NCBI GenBank assembly: GCA_028583685.1
Contig: JAMXIF010001118.1
Coordinates: 5,242,396-5,306,395, forward strand
Direction of reading: 5' to 3'
Length of the DNA: 64,000 bases
Origin: Petaurus breviceps papuanus
Taxonomy: Eukaryota; Chordata; Mammalia; Diprotodontia; Petauridae
The notes beneath the pieces were generated by a model. It made no database searches. It was not told the origin of the DNA and worked only from the letters and a program-made list of their open reading frames with translations. The position numbers and the translations under genes were made by a program. Every line of letters begins with the position of its first letter. The first letter of the stretch is position 1. Shown here in pieces: positions 1 to 10,589 of this stretch.

Positions 1-224
1 AGATTGGACTACAATAGGTTCCTGCCCAAGCTCCACTTAATGGCTGTATTTTGGGCCTTCCTGACTTAGAGTGAATGTCAATACTTAATGTTTCTCTTTC
101 TTTTTTTTTTCCTAATTAAAGGAACCATTCCTTTACTCATTTCTTAAAGAGGCCTATTCATTGAATGGGAATTACTTCACTCTAAGTGAGTATGTGAAAA
201 GGCCTTAACCTAAAGGGACCAGGG

Positions 225-425
225 TCTCCCATTGCATCCTACACCATCTCCAGACATCCTGATGAATATCTAGTAACTGGATCCAAATGGCTCTGGCAGA
301 GAAAGTGAAGCTGGTGACCTTGCACAATCCTCTCTCACTCAAATCAAAGTCAACTGAAAGTCATGTCATCATTTCCCTGAAGCCATGGTTCTCTTTGAAA
401 ATAAAGGACAAATACCACCTATTTG
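225..425 (+). repeat. RTE-dependent SINE copy (RTESINE-like)
   Basis: The sequence contains 'gaaagtgaagctggtgac', then 'tcaactgaaagtcatgtcatc', and ends near 'gaaaataaaggacaaata'. I recognise these as pieces of a common marsupial SINE thought to use RTE/BovB enzymes. The same family recurs in reverse near 26.1, 56.4 and 58.5 kb. The family name is from memory. Confidence 0.65.
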
Positions 426-439
426 AAGACCTTCCATCT

Positions 440-1475
440 CAAGAATAGGTTTTGAATGTCCTTAGGCACCTCTTGTGTGACAAAGCACTTGGTGCTGAAT
501 CTATTCCAGCTGAGATTTAAAAGGCAGGGGTTCACTGCTCATATAAAACCTGACTGAAATATTCCAGGTTATATGAAAAATGATGGTATCCCCTAGGAGT
601 TCAAGGATGCCTTCACTGTTCATCTCTTTAAAGGTAAAAGAAATAGATTGTATCGTGACAATCGCAGGCAGGGAGGTGATCTCTCTCTTAGCCATTACTG
701 ACAAGATTCTTGCCAGAGTCCTGCTTAATAAACTGATCCTTCACTTGGAAGAATATTATCTACCTGAGAGTCATTGTGGCTTTAAAAAGGGACAAGGAAG
801 AGTTGATAAGGTGTTTGTTGCCAGATAACTCCAGGAAAAATGCCAGGAGCAGAACTGAGATCTGTATATAACATTCATTGATGTAAGAGCTTTGTTATGT
901 TCAATTGTGAGAGATTATGGCAGTATTTGGTTGCCTGGAGAATATCAGTATTATATACCAGTTCCATGACAACATGCTTACACAAGTTTTACTTATCACC
1001 AGTGGAGTGATAAAAGGCTGTGTGCTTGGTCATATGCTTTTCAGCATGACATTTTCAGGGGTTTTGTCAAATACCTTCAATGAGGCCAAAAATGGCATCA
1101 AGAATAGCTACTACACTGGTAGGAAATTATTTAACTTGAAAAGGCTAAAAGCCAAGACTAAAGTGGAGGGAAAGTTGGTACATTATTATTATTATTTGTA
1201 GATGATTGTGCACTCAATACAACCTGTGAGGCTGAGATGAAATGAAGTATGAGATAATTATCTGCTGCTTGTGCTAATTTTGGCCTAACAGTTAACCTCA
1301 AGAAAACACAGGTTCTCCACCAGCCAGCCCCACACCATCTATATGTGGAGTCACCAGTTACAGCAAATGAAGAAATTGTGAATGCTATGAATAAGTTCAT
1401 TTATCTTGGCAGGGAAGTCACAAATGTTGGAGAAAATGTTGGAAAATTTAGACACTAATGCAATGTTGTTGGAAT
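440..1475 (+). mobile_element. RTE1-type non-LTR retrotransposon, reverse-transcriptase fragment
   Basis: Conceptual translation in shifting frames gives recognisable reverse-transcriptase text in family order: 'CDKALGADSIPAEI', then 'ISLLAITDKILARVLLNKL' and 'LPESHCGFKKGQGRVD' (about 670-810), then 'GVIKGCVLGHMLFSMTFSG' (about 1000-1065), 'LFNLKRLKAKTKV' (about 1125-1165) and 'VNAMNKFIYLG' (about 1380-1410). This is the fingers-palm part of an RTE-clade RT. The catalytic stretch is degraded, with 'FVDDCALN' readable near 1195-1220. The copy lacks its endonuclease, has several frame changes and is dead. Its words differ from those of the BovB copy further along, so it is a second RTE family. 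An L1 3' end follows directly. Confidence 0.75.
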
Positions 1476-1484
1476 TATAAACTG

Positions 1485-1613
1485 ATCCTAGAAAAAAAAT
1501 TTGGAACTATGCCCAATGGACAATAAATCTGTATATACACTTTAACCCAAATATACCATTACTAGATCTGCAACCCATGGAAATAAAAAAGTGAGAGAGA
1601 AGACCTATTTGTT

Positions 1614-1668
<55 letters not shown>

Positions 1669-2345
1669 ACAGCTCTTTTTTATTGTTGAAGAATTGGAAA
1701 TTTAGGGGATGCCCATCAATTGAGGAATTACTAAACAAATCATGGTGTATAGATGTGATGCAATGCTATTGTGCTTTAAGAAATGATGAGCAGGAAGACT
1801 TCAGGAAAACCTGGAAAGACTTACATGAATTGACATAAAGTGAAGTGATCAGAACCAGGAGAATATTGTACAAAGAAACAAGAATATTGTATAATGATAA
1901 TTTATGAGTGACTTTGTTATTCTCAGAAATACAGTGATCTAACTCAGATCCAAATATTCATGTTGAAAAATGCCATCCACTTCCAGAGAAAGAACTGGTA
2001 GAGTCTCAATACAGATTGAAGCATACTATTTTTCACTTTATTTTTCCTTTGATCCATTACTTCTTTTAAAAAATTACTAATAGGATAATATGTTTAAATG
2101 AACATGTCTATTAGTGTATATATATACACATATATACAAACACATATATACATATATACATCTATATGCATGCATACATATGTATATATAATATATATAT
2201 ATGTGTGTGTATCTTATATCAATTTGTTTACTGTATTACAGAGGGGCCAGTAAGGGAGGGAAGGAGAAAACTTGGAACTCATTTTTTTAAGTGAATGTTA
2301 AAAATTGTCTTTACATTTTATTAGGAAAAAATAAAATACTATACA
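1485..2345 (+). mobile_element. L1 3' end (ORF2 C-terminus and 3' UTR), 5'-truncated
   Basis: The copy opens in ORF2 with 'tttggaactatgcccaatgg', which matches the WNYAQ segment. It passes 'gatgcccatcaattgagga' (the MPINWG segment), then the 3' UTR text 'tgaagtgatcagaaccagga', and ends with 'gtgaatgttaaaaattgtc' and an A-rich tail. An A-run plus (TA)n tract sits inside at about 1612-1665, and an ATAC/ATGT-rich tract at about 2118-2212. Confidence 0.8.
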
Positions 2346-2690
2346 AAGTTTGTTTGTTTGGCTTTTAAGCTACAAAATGTATATAATAATTATGAGGACA
2401 TTATTAGGGAACATATTTCCATATTTTAAACCTGGTTTAATGATGCTATTCTTTCAGTTAATAGTTGTTTTCTGGCTTAATACCACTATTCTTTCAATCA
2501 ATAGTTGTTGTTGTTGTTTTTTATCTCTAGTTACATCTGTCATGTTACATCAATAATGTTAAATATGAATGAAAGACCCTTTTTGAAGGGAACCATTCGT
2601 AGATGAATTCTGTTCAACTGAGTTGAATAAATTTGAATCAATAGACAGCAATCTCTTATATTCTCATGTCTGTAAGCAAAAACATGGTTT
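2346..2690. other. No gene or repeat recognised
   Basis: AT-rich sequence with short GTT runs near 2500. I see no family match, splice structure or plausible coding frame. Confidence 0.4.
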
Positions 2691-2694
2691 AATA

Positions 2695-3240
2695 CTTATG
2701 AAAGTCATTCAGTAAACATTTATTTAGTGCCTAAATTATGCCAGGCATTGAAAAGAGAGACTAAAGTCAGTTCCTAGTCTCAAGGAGTTCACAGCCTAAT
2801 AGGAAAGACAAGTGACTTATGTACGAACAAGAAAATAATCATTAAATGGAAGATAAAAAAATGTATAAGGATTGGGAAATACTTCCTGTAGAGGGTGAGA
2901 TTTCAGTTGAGACTTTAAGAAGCCAAGAAATAGACATCTAGTGAACATGTGTAGAATTGTGAAATGGTATATGTCACCAGATCAAAGAGAACAGGGAAGG
3001 GGGTAAGGCAGTTTATGAAGTAAGAACACTGGGAAGGTTAGGAGGTAGGTGACTTACTATGAAGGGGTTTGAACACCAAATACAGGATTTTATATGTTAT
3101 CCTAAAGGTAATAGTGAGAAATTGGAGTTTACTGACTTTGGGGCAGGACAGCATAGTTAGACCTGTGCTTTAGGAAGATCACTTTGAATGGATGATTGGA
3201 GACTGGTATGTGGAGAGACGTGTGGCAGAGAACCCAACCA
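2695..3240 (+). repeat. Ancient mammalian interspersed repeat (copy 1)
   Basis: It starts 'aacatttatttagtgcctaa' and 'tgccaggcattgaaaa', then 'tctcaaggagttcacagcct'. Further on come 'tttaggaagatcactttgaa' and 'gagactggtatgtggagaga'. This is a diverged copy of a long, old mammalian repeat found across therians. I cannot give its Repbase name. Copies also lie at about 8.64 and 12.2-13.6 kb. Confidence 0.55.
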
Positions 3241-3329
3241 AAAGGTCTTCAAGTAGTTTAAGTATAAGGAGATGACCATTTATACCAGGGTCACATAATT
3301 TTTAGAGAAGAAAAGGGGACATAAACAAG

Positions 3330-3480
3330 AGATACAATAAAGGGTAAATATATCTTTGGCTACCTGATACCTTTACTGATGACCAAAAGTTAGGAACTGA
3401 AGGAAGAAGTGAATTAATAATCCTCTTGACAAAGGTGAAAGAGAAAAGTGTAAAAAGTGACTTGACGCTTAAAATAAAAA
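3330..3480 (+). mobile_element. BovB/RTE fragment, left part of a split copy
   Basis: The text 'ctcttgacaaaggtgaaaga' followed by 'gtaaaaagtgacttgacgc' and 'ttaaaataaaaaagcc' parallels the part of BovB that reads 'MKVKEESEKAGLKLNIKKT'. In the intact family this lies just upstream of the segment that resumes at about 7626. The copy therefore appears to have been split by the retroelements between 3481 and 7625. Confidence 0.55.
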
Positions 3481-4462
3481 AGCCTTAGGTCCCAGGCAGA
3501 GCCAAGATGGCAGAGTACAGGCAGGAACTTGGCATGAGCTCCCCCCTCAAACCACCTCCAATACCTGTAGAATTTGACTCTAAACAAATTTTTGAGTTAC
3601 AGAACCCACAAAGTGACAGAGAGAAACTAATCTATGACTGAAGGCAGCCTGGCAGGACAGCAGGAAGGGTCTATCATATCAGATGGGAGCCAAGTGTTGT
3701 CCAGCATGAGCTGCACAGTGCCAGGGGAGGCCCTGAGCAGAGACCCAGACCAGCCAGAGCAGACTTCAGCAGAGTGAATCACTAGCAGCTATGGAGGTTT
3801 CCAGATTTCTCAAGCCATAACACCAAAGAGAAAGTAAAAGGTCAGTGGGGAATTCTGTTGAATCTGGGTGATGGAAGACCACAATCCAGCCCCTGCACCC
3901 CAGAGCAAGAGGTGGCAGAGGCACAGAGGCTGTAGCTGCTTCTGTATGGCTTTCTCAGGAGCTCCTGGCCAGCAGATCCTAGGGAGTCTCAAACAACTAT
4001 TGAGAGGGTAATCGCTCTTGTTTGACCTGCTTGGATCCAGGTTCCTGTCTTGGGTGGTGCTCCTGGGGTGTGTGGCCAATGTGCCAGAGGTTGTGGTAGG
4101 GCCAGAGAGGGCTCCTTCCTCAGATCACTGACAACACTTGCAAAAAACCCAGCAAATTGGCAAATAGCTATCCACTCTGGAAGCAGAGTTCTACCATGGC
4201 AAAGAGCTCAAAAGTCAAGTAATTGGCTGGCAAGATGAGCAAGCAGAGGAAGCACAATCAGTCCATAGAATCCTTTTTGAGGGACAAAAGGGATCAAGAC
4301 ATGGAATCAGCAAAGTCAAAACTCCTGCATCAAAAGCTTCCAAGAAAAATATGAATTGCTTAAAGCCATGGTGGAGCTCAAGAAGGATTTTTAAAATCAA
4401 ATAAGAGAAGCAGAGAATAAATTGGGAAGAGAAATGAGAATAAAAAGAAAATCATGAAAAGG
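3481..4462 (+). mobile_element. L1 5' UTR and start of ORF1, truncated
   Basis: The opening 'gcagagccaagatggcagag' and the following 'gactctaaacaaatttttga' and 'cacaaagtgacagagagaaa' are the standard marsupial L1 5' end. Near 4234 the ORF1 start reads 'MSKQRKHNQSIESFLRDKRD', and frames then shift. The copy stops in the coiled-coil segment, where a second 5' UTR begins. Confidence 0.8.
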
Positions 4463-5325
4463 TTGGCATGGGGGCCAAAATGGTGGCATAGAAGCAGAAA
4501 AACTCCCTGTGTTCCTCCCATAACCACCTCAAATATCTATAAAAAATGACTCTAAACAAACTTTAGCGCTATGAAACCCACAAAGTGAAAGAGAGAAACA
4601 AATCTCCCACTGAAGACAACCTGGCAGGCTGGAAAGGAAGGGTTCATCACAGCATGCTGGGAGCAGAGCCCAGCCCCACATAAACCCACAGTTTTAGCCT
4701 CAGGGCTACCTGACCAGCCTTGGCAATAGAGACCTTGGGAGACTACATTTCCAGCAGCTGTGGCATTCTCCAGAATTGTCAACCCATAAATGCCGAAGGC
4801 AAAGTGAATGGTCAGTGTATACTTTTGGAACAGGAAGTCCAGGAGTGTGGTCTGGCCTCTGCCCCCAGAGGTAGAGGCGGCAGCCTCAGCTACATGGCTC
4901 CTTTAGAGCTCCTTGTCTGCAGATTGCAGGGGGTCAAGAAACCATTCTGAGGCATAATCGCTCATGCTTTAACCTGCTTGGATCTGGATTGCTGTCAAGG
5001 GTGAAGGTCCTGGGGTGTGTGACCACTGAACCAGAGTGTGGGGAGGCTTCAGACAGGTCAGCCAACTAATAGCTCCAGCAGCTGTGAAATCAGTAGCAAT
5101 TTGGGACAAAGCTCTCCTCTCTGGAAACAGAGTTCTACTGTGTCACAAAGCTCAAAAGGCAAGTAATTGAGTGGAAACATGAGCAAGCAAAGGAAGCAAA
5201 GCAAGTACAGCAATCCAAATTTGGATTCCTTTTTAGGGGAGAAAAAGGATCAAAGCATGGAATGGCAGGAAGACATTGAAGTCAGAACTCCTGTACCAAA
5301 AGCTTACAAGAAAAATATGAATTGG

Positions 5326-5614
5326 GGGTAGCCAGGTAGCACAGCGAATAAGAGCACTGGCTCCAGGGTCGGGATAACCTGGGGGTCGAATCCCGGGTTC
5401 AGACACTTAGCACCCACCCAGAAACACCTGGCTACATAACCTTAAGGAAGTTACTTAACCCCAATTGCTTAGGGGCGGCCAGGTGGCTCAGCCAGTAAGA
5501 GCACCTGCTCCAGTGTCGGGATGACCTGGGGATCAAATCTGGGCTCAAATACTTAGCACCACACCCAGAAATAACTGGCCGTATAACCTTGAGCAAGTTA
5601 CTTAACCCTGATTG

Positions 5615-5648
<34 letters not shown>
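5326..5648 (+). mobile_element. Dimeric tRNA-like SINE with 11-bp target duplication
   Basis: Two related monomers of about 146 bp lie head to tail. Unit A (about 5326-5470) has 'cacccacccagaaacacctg'; unit B (about 5471-5615) has 'caccacacccagaaataact'. Both have a tRNA-like head with an A-box-like 'agcacagcgaataagagcac' or its equivalent and a B-box-like 'gggtcgaatcccgg' or 'gggatcaaatctgg'. An (AT)n tail follows. The duplication 'atatgaattgg' occurs at 5315-5325 and 5649-5659. The target is the HAL1-like ORF1. Confidence 0.85.

Positions 5649-5652
<4 letters not shown>
5612..5652. repeat. (AT)n tail microsatellite
   Basis: An uninterrupted AT run of about 40 bp forms the tail of the dimeric SINE, probably grown from an A-rich tail after insertion. 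Confidence 0.85.
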
Positions 5653-5655
<3 letters not shown>

Positions 5656-6689
5656 TTGGTTACAGACCATAGAGATGCTTAAGAATGACATTGAAAACCA
5701 AATGAGAGAAGTGGAGGAAAAATTGGGAAGAGAAATGGGAATGATGCAAAAAAATCATGAAAATCTATTAAACATCCTGACTGAAGAAAATAGCACCTTA
5801 AAAATAGACTAACTCAAATGGCAAAACAGGCTCAAAAAGCCAATGAGGAGAAGAATGCCTTAAAAAGCCAAATTTGCCAGATGGAAAGGAATTTAAAAAA
5901 CTGACTGAAGAGAATAATTCTTTCAAAATTAGATTGGATTGAATGAAAGCTAATGACTTTATGATAAATCAAGATACAATAAAAGAGATGCAAAGAAATG
6001 AAAAAATAGAAGGCTATGTGAAATATATCATTGGAAAAACCACTGACATGGAAAATAGATCCAGGAGAGATTATTTAAAAATTATTGGACTATATTAAAG
6101 CCATGATCAATCAAAGAACCTAGAAATCATCCTTCAAGAAATTCTCAAGGAAAACTGTCCTGATATTCTAGAAGCAGAGGGCAAAATAGAAATTGAAAGA
6201 ATTCACCCATCACCTCTTGAAAAAGATCCCCAAAAGGAAATTCCTAGGAATGTCATAGCCATATTCTAGAGTTCCCAGGTCAAGGAGAAAATATTACAAG
6301 CTTTCAGGAAGAAACAAGTTGAGTTTTGTGGAAATACAATCAGGATAATAAGATCTATCAGCTTCTACATTAAGAGCTTAGAATATGATATTCCAGAGGT
6401 CAATGGAGCTAGGACTAAAACCAAGAATCACCTACCCAGCAAAATTGAGCATAATGCTTCAGGGGAAAATATATTCATTCGATGACATAGAGGACTTTCA
6501 AGTATTCTTGATGAAAAAAAACAGAGGTGAACAGAAAATTTGACTTTCAAATACAAGAAGCAAGAGAATCATGAGAAGGAAAAAGAAATCATAAGGAACT
6601 TTTTAAAGTTGAGCTATCTACATTCTTACATGCAAAAAAGATAATTGCAACTCATGAGACTTTTCTCAGTAAGAGGATAGTTGAAGGGA

Positions 6690-6790
6690 ATATGTGTGTG
6701 TGTGTGTATACATATATATGTGTGTATATATAGGAGGGTATATGTATGAATGAATACATATGTGTGTATAAGTGTATATATGCATAAAGA
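6690..6790. repeat. TG/TA-rich microsatellite
   Basis: A mixed 'tgtgtgtgtg' and 'tatatatgtg' tract inside the HAL1-like tail. Confidence 0.7.
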
Positions 6791-7625
6791 GACAGAGGGC
6801 TCAGGATCAGTTGAATAGGAAGGGATGTAATCTACAAAATAAAATTAAGAGTTGAGACAGGAATATATTGAGAGAAGGAGAGAGAGAGAGAGATAGAATA
6901 GGGTAAATTATCTCTTATAAAAGAGGCAAGAGAAAACTGTTACCATGGAGGGGAAGAGCAGATAGGTGAACGGGAATGGGTCAAACTCATTCTCTTTGAA
7001 TTTGGCTTAAGGAGAGAATAACATATACAATCATTTGGGTATCTTTCCCTACAGGAAAGTAGGGGGAAAGGGGATAAGAGGGGGGATGATAGAAGGGAGG
7101 GTAGGTTTGGTGAGAGAAGCACACACTTTTGAGAAGGGACAGATTTAAAGTAGAAAATTGAATAAGTGGGGGGTGGGATAGGATGGAGGGAAATATAGTT
7201 AGCCTCTCACATTATATCTACTATTGAAATGTTCAGCATAACTACACATTTACAAATTTTATTGAATGATGAGCATGAGGAGGGAAGAAGGAAAGAATCT
7301 GGAATTCAAACTTTCAAAAACAAATATAAAAAAAATTGTTTGCTTTTTTTTTTTTACATGCAACTGGGAAATAAGATATACAGGCACTGGGGTATAGAAA
7401 TCTGTCTTGGCCTACTAGAATGTTAGAGGGAACATGGGGGAGGATGTAAGAGAGAGCAGATTTGGGGGAGGGCTATTCAGTATGTCTTATACCTTCAGTG
7501 GGGGTAGGGGAAAATGGAGAGAAATTTTGTAACTCAAAATCTTGTGGAAATGAATGTTGAAAACTAAAAGTAAAATTTAAAATGAATGAATGAATGAATT
7601 TAAAAAATAAATCTTCCGGTACCAT

Positions 7626-8255
7626 ACCTTTGAGGAAGAAGAAATGAAAGCTGTGTCGGATTTTATATTATATTTTTTATTTATAATTGTATATTATATT
7701 TATGTCATTGCAGATGGCTACTGCAATCATGGGATTAAAAGAAACTTGCTCCTTGGATTGAAAGGTATTACAAATCTGGACAGTATACTAAAAAACAGAG
7801 ACATCAACTTGCTGACACAACTCCATATAGTCACACCTATGTTTTTTCAGTAGCAATGTATGACTGTAAGAGATGGATTGCAAGGAAAGCCGAGTGTCAT
7901 AGAATCAATGCTTTCATATTTTGGTGCTGAAGAAGGCTTTTGACAGTCCCTTGGACAACAAGGTATTAAAATCAGTCCTTTCATTGGAAGGTCTAATAAT
8001 GAAGCTGAAAGTTAAATAACTTGGCCACATAATGAGAAGACAAGACTCATTAAAAAAGTACCTGGTATTTGGAAACATTGAAGGCAAAAGGAAAAAAATA
8101 ATACGGATGAAATTGCTTGATACTATCATGGAAACAACATGAAATTGGACAGATTTTTGAGAGATAGGAGAGGATAGATGTTCCTGGCATATTATGGTAC
8201 ATGAGGTCACAAAGAGTATGACATAAATGAAAAACAAAAATAACATCTGCTGTCT
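7626..8255 (+). mobile_element. BovB/RTE fragment, right part (RT C-terminal region)
   Basis: Translation in frames that shift gives BovB words in order: 'KAVSDFILYF', 'NHGIKRNLLLGLKGITNLD', 'SILKNRDINL' (7700-7810), 'SLEGLIMKLKVKYLGHIMRR' (with one stop read through, about 7985-8040), 'SLKKYLVFGNIEGKRKK' (8048-8100), and finally 'VHEVTKS' near 8200-8220. These match the end of the BovB reverse-transcriptase protein. The copy is dead, with several stops and shifts. It continues the fragment at 3330-3480 after the nested insertions. Confidence 0.8.
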
Positions 8256-8635
8256 TTATCATCAGACAAGCACCTTCACATAAACATATAACATAGGCAT
8301 GTAAAAGACATGCAACTTAGTAATTATAAATTTTATTCTTAGTAACCTTTTCTAGGGAGGATAAGAATCAGCTGGTGCCTTTATAAACTTTTAGACTCTG
8401 TTATATATTGAAAATTAATATTTGAGTGTTTTTTTAAATTAGCATCACATTCAACAACTATTTCTTCTGCATTTATTTAGTGTCTTTTCAACCCCATCTT
8501 GTTACATACTGTTGTCACTTCTTTGCAATTCTTATTAGGTGTTTGACTTGCAGAGTTCCAATAAGGTCACTTTACTATCATAGCAAATGAATATGGTTCA
8601 CTATAAAAATAAATTCATATCAAGTCAATAATCAG
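8256..8635. other. No feature recognised
   Basis: AT-rich intergenic sequence. No coding frame or repeat family recognised. Confidence 0.4.
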
Positions 8636-8850
8636 TAAGGCTCTTCTATGTTACAGGCATTATGCTAAGTACTAGAGAAACAAATAAAGACAAAAGACAG
8701 CTCCTACTCACAAGAAGCTCATAGTTTAAGGGGAAAGACTGCATGTCAACAATTATGTACAAATAGGATATACACATTTCAGAGGTAAGGGATTAAAGAG
8801 TACAAAGAAAAGCTTCTTGTAGGAGGGCAACTTTTGGGACTGTTATGATT
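8636..8850 (+). repeat. Ancient mammalian interspersed repeat (copy 2)
   Basis: The text 'ggcattatgctaagtactag', 'agacaaaagacagctcctac' and 'aagaagctcatagtttaa' matches the opening part of the repeat at 2695 and 12200. Confidence 0.55.
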
Positions 8851-9099
8851 TATTCATTTTCCCTCTTTTACTTTCCTTCAAAAATGCTCTCAGAAATATC
8901 TAGTTTAATTGGATTTCATACCAATTTAATTTCAAACTCCTTTTCTTCTCAACTATTTTTCACTATCTTATGAAACCTGAAAACTTACCTTCTTCTGGAC
9001 AGCTGGTGATTTGACTACATACAAAGAGCTAATTTTGATGGATCTGACATCTTTTCCAAGACAGCAAATTTCATTTCTTTTACATTTTTCATCCTCTAC

Positions 9100-9440
9100 T
9101 TGCCACATTCAGCACCTTCCAAGTCTCAAGGAAAGCATTAGCAATATGTAGTTCTGATGTTTCTCTTTAGCCTACAAGTCTGTACACTTAAGCCTTGATC
9201 CTGAAATATTTGCCCATAGAACTTTCATTATTCTTCCCTTTCTCTATTTTTGCACTAAAGTTGCAAAGCAGAAGTTAACTTAGTTTTGGAGCTCTTTCCA
9301 GGCTCTTCTTAAATTTTCTCTGCTCCATAAACCTCTGTGACAGATGTTGATGCATAAGTTACAATTACATTCACAGTGATTTACTTATTTCTTCTCATTT
9401 CCCATTGTGAGCACTATCAGTTGGAATGATTATAAGTCCT
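9100..9440 (-). mobile_element. Possible RTE/BovB fragment, very old
   Basis: The words 'tgttgatgcataagttaca' and 'gttgcaaagcagaagttaac' resemble the minus strand of RTE-class elements. The match is by eye only and no protein frame could be read. It could equally be unique DNA. Confidence 0.25.
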
Positions 9441-9479
9441 ACAAAATTATTTTATACATTAAATATTTTATATATGTAA

Positions 9480-9530
9480 TATATATATAAATGCACATAT
9501 ATGAGTATATATATATTCATACATATATAT
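9480..9530. repeat. AT-rich simple repeat
   Basis: A short tract of 'atatatat' and 'acatatat' words. Confidence 0.6.
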
Positions 9531-9599
9531 GAACATTGAAAGTTTAAATAATCTTAAAATGTATCTCAAACCTGACCTTAAAAAGAGAAGCAGAGAGAA

Positions 9600-10210
9600 G
9601 AGAAAATGGTGCCAATGAATTATAGACTACATAAATAAAGCCTGGTTAACAGTACTACAAAGGGAGTCAGGGTTGGTCCAGCACCTAGGCACCAATTTTA
9701 GAAGGATAGTAAGGGGTCTTGAGATGAAAATGACCTAAACTTTTCAATGGGACCCTTAGTGGACCACCAGAGTACAGTGCCAACCCTTGATTTAAGATTA
9801 TGCAAAAAAATATGAGAAGCTTCTCTTCTGAACCCAGAATCTGCGGAAGATCACCAAGAGCCTGAGGCAGAAGCAAGGTATTGACACAGAAGAAAAGGAC
9901 TTATTCAGGCTCATCTATTCAAGATCCATCTAAAGTGATGGTAGCAACATTGCACAGATTGTAGAAAAGACAGATCAAATAGTTCACTTTTGTAAGAGAG
10001 AACTGGTTGGAGCACAAAATGCCAAGTTAAGAACTGAGGATGAAAATATGAGCAGACAAAAGAAAACAGCAAACATAAATGAAGAAATACTAAAGTTGAA
10101 GCTCTTGTAATTGGACATAATGAGGAACACTCTTTGGAGAATTATTCCTCCTCTTCCCATAACAGATTTCATTGATACAATTATCAATTTTAATTTTCTT
10201 AGGATGACAT
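9600..10210 (+). pseudogene. Unidentified protein-like frame, candidate retropseudogene
   Basis: One frame from about 9838 to 10200 reads like a charged helical protein, interrupted by only two stops. It includes 'NLRKITKSLRQKQGIDTEEK', then 'DLFRLIYSRS', 'NIAQIVEKTDQIVHFCKREL', 'VGAQNAKLRTEDEN', and after the second stop 'WRIIPPLPITDFIDTIINF', ending in a stop near 10200. The mix of Lys/Glu/Gln-rich helix followed by a short hydrophobic C-terminus suggests a coiled-coil host protein. I do not recognise the parent. Upstream text (9600-9837) may belong to it in other frames. No introns are evident and no clear poly(A) tail is visible. A degraded repeat ORF or chance remains possible. Confidence 0.35.
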
Positions 10211-10560
10211 AGGAAGCAATGAGAGTTTAGGTTTTTTATTCTTAAAAATTTAGATTTTTAAGTTTAGATTCTTCCTGTTTATGTAGTGATGTCACTTCCT
10301 AATCGGGACTCCTAAGTATTCAAGTGCTCTTGATGACTCACGAGAAGTTATTATATAGATGTGTGGCTGAGCTCAAAATCTTTCCTTGATTTTGATTGGT
10401 CAGAGCATACCATACAAGCTCTTATGCAGTCATTTCCAGAATCATTATTGGTCTCAAAATCTCAGCAACTTCAGATGAAAGTGCCTATTGTCTGGAGGGC
10501 TTAAGGAACAGGAAAAAATTATGATGGAATGATTCCTATAATTAACTAAAGATGGTATAT
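10211..10560. other. No feature recognised
   Basis: AT-rich DNA without a recognisable repeat or gene. Confidence 0.4.
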
Positions 10561-10589
10561 GGTGTGTGACATTGAGAAGTACGTGTTAT

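Larger units (their letters stand above)
4463..7610 (+). mobile_element. HAL1-like element (L1-type 5' UTR and ORF1, no ORF2), copy 1
   Basis: The copy opens 'ggggccaaaatggtggcata' with an L1-type 5' UTR, then ORF1 starting near 5180 (MSKQRKQ-like). A SINE interrupts ORF1 at 5326-5648. ORF1 resumes with heptad-rich coiled coil ('MREVEEKLGREMGMMQKNHE', about 5705-5765), an RRM-like part near 6040-6100 and the C-terminal domain ('KNHLPSKIEHNASGENI', near 6420-6470). No endonuclease or reverse-transcriptase text follows. Instead there is a roughly 900-bp G/A-rich tail with 'actgggaaataagatatac' and 'gtaactcaaaatcttgtgg', ending in a repeated 'atga'. Without the SINE the copy is about 2.8 kb. ORF1 is broken by stops. 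The same plan recurs near 38-43 kb, so it is not a chance deletion. Confidence 0.7.

Noticed and set aside
5326-5470. tRNA gene
   Set aside because: The A-box and B-box-like parts belong to a SINE head; no complete cloverleaf and the unit carries a target duplication.
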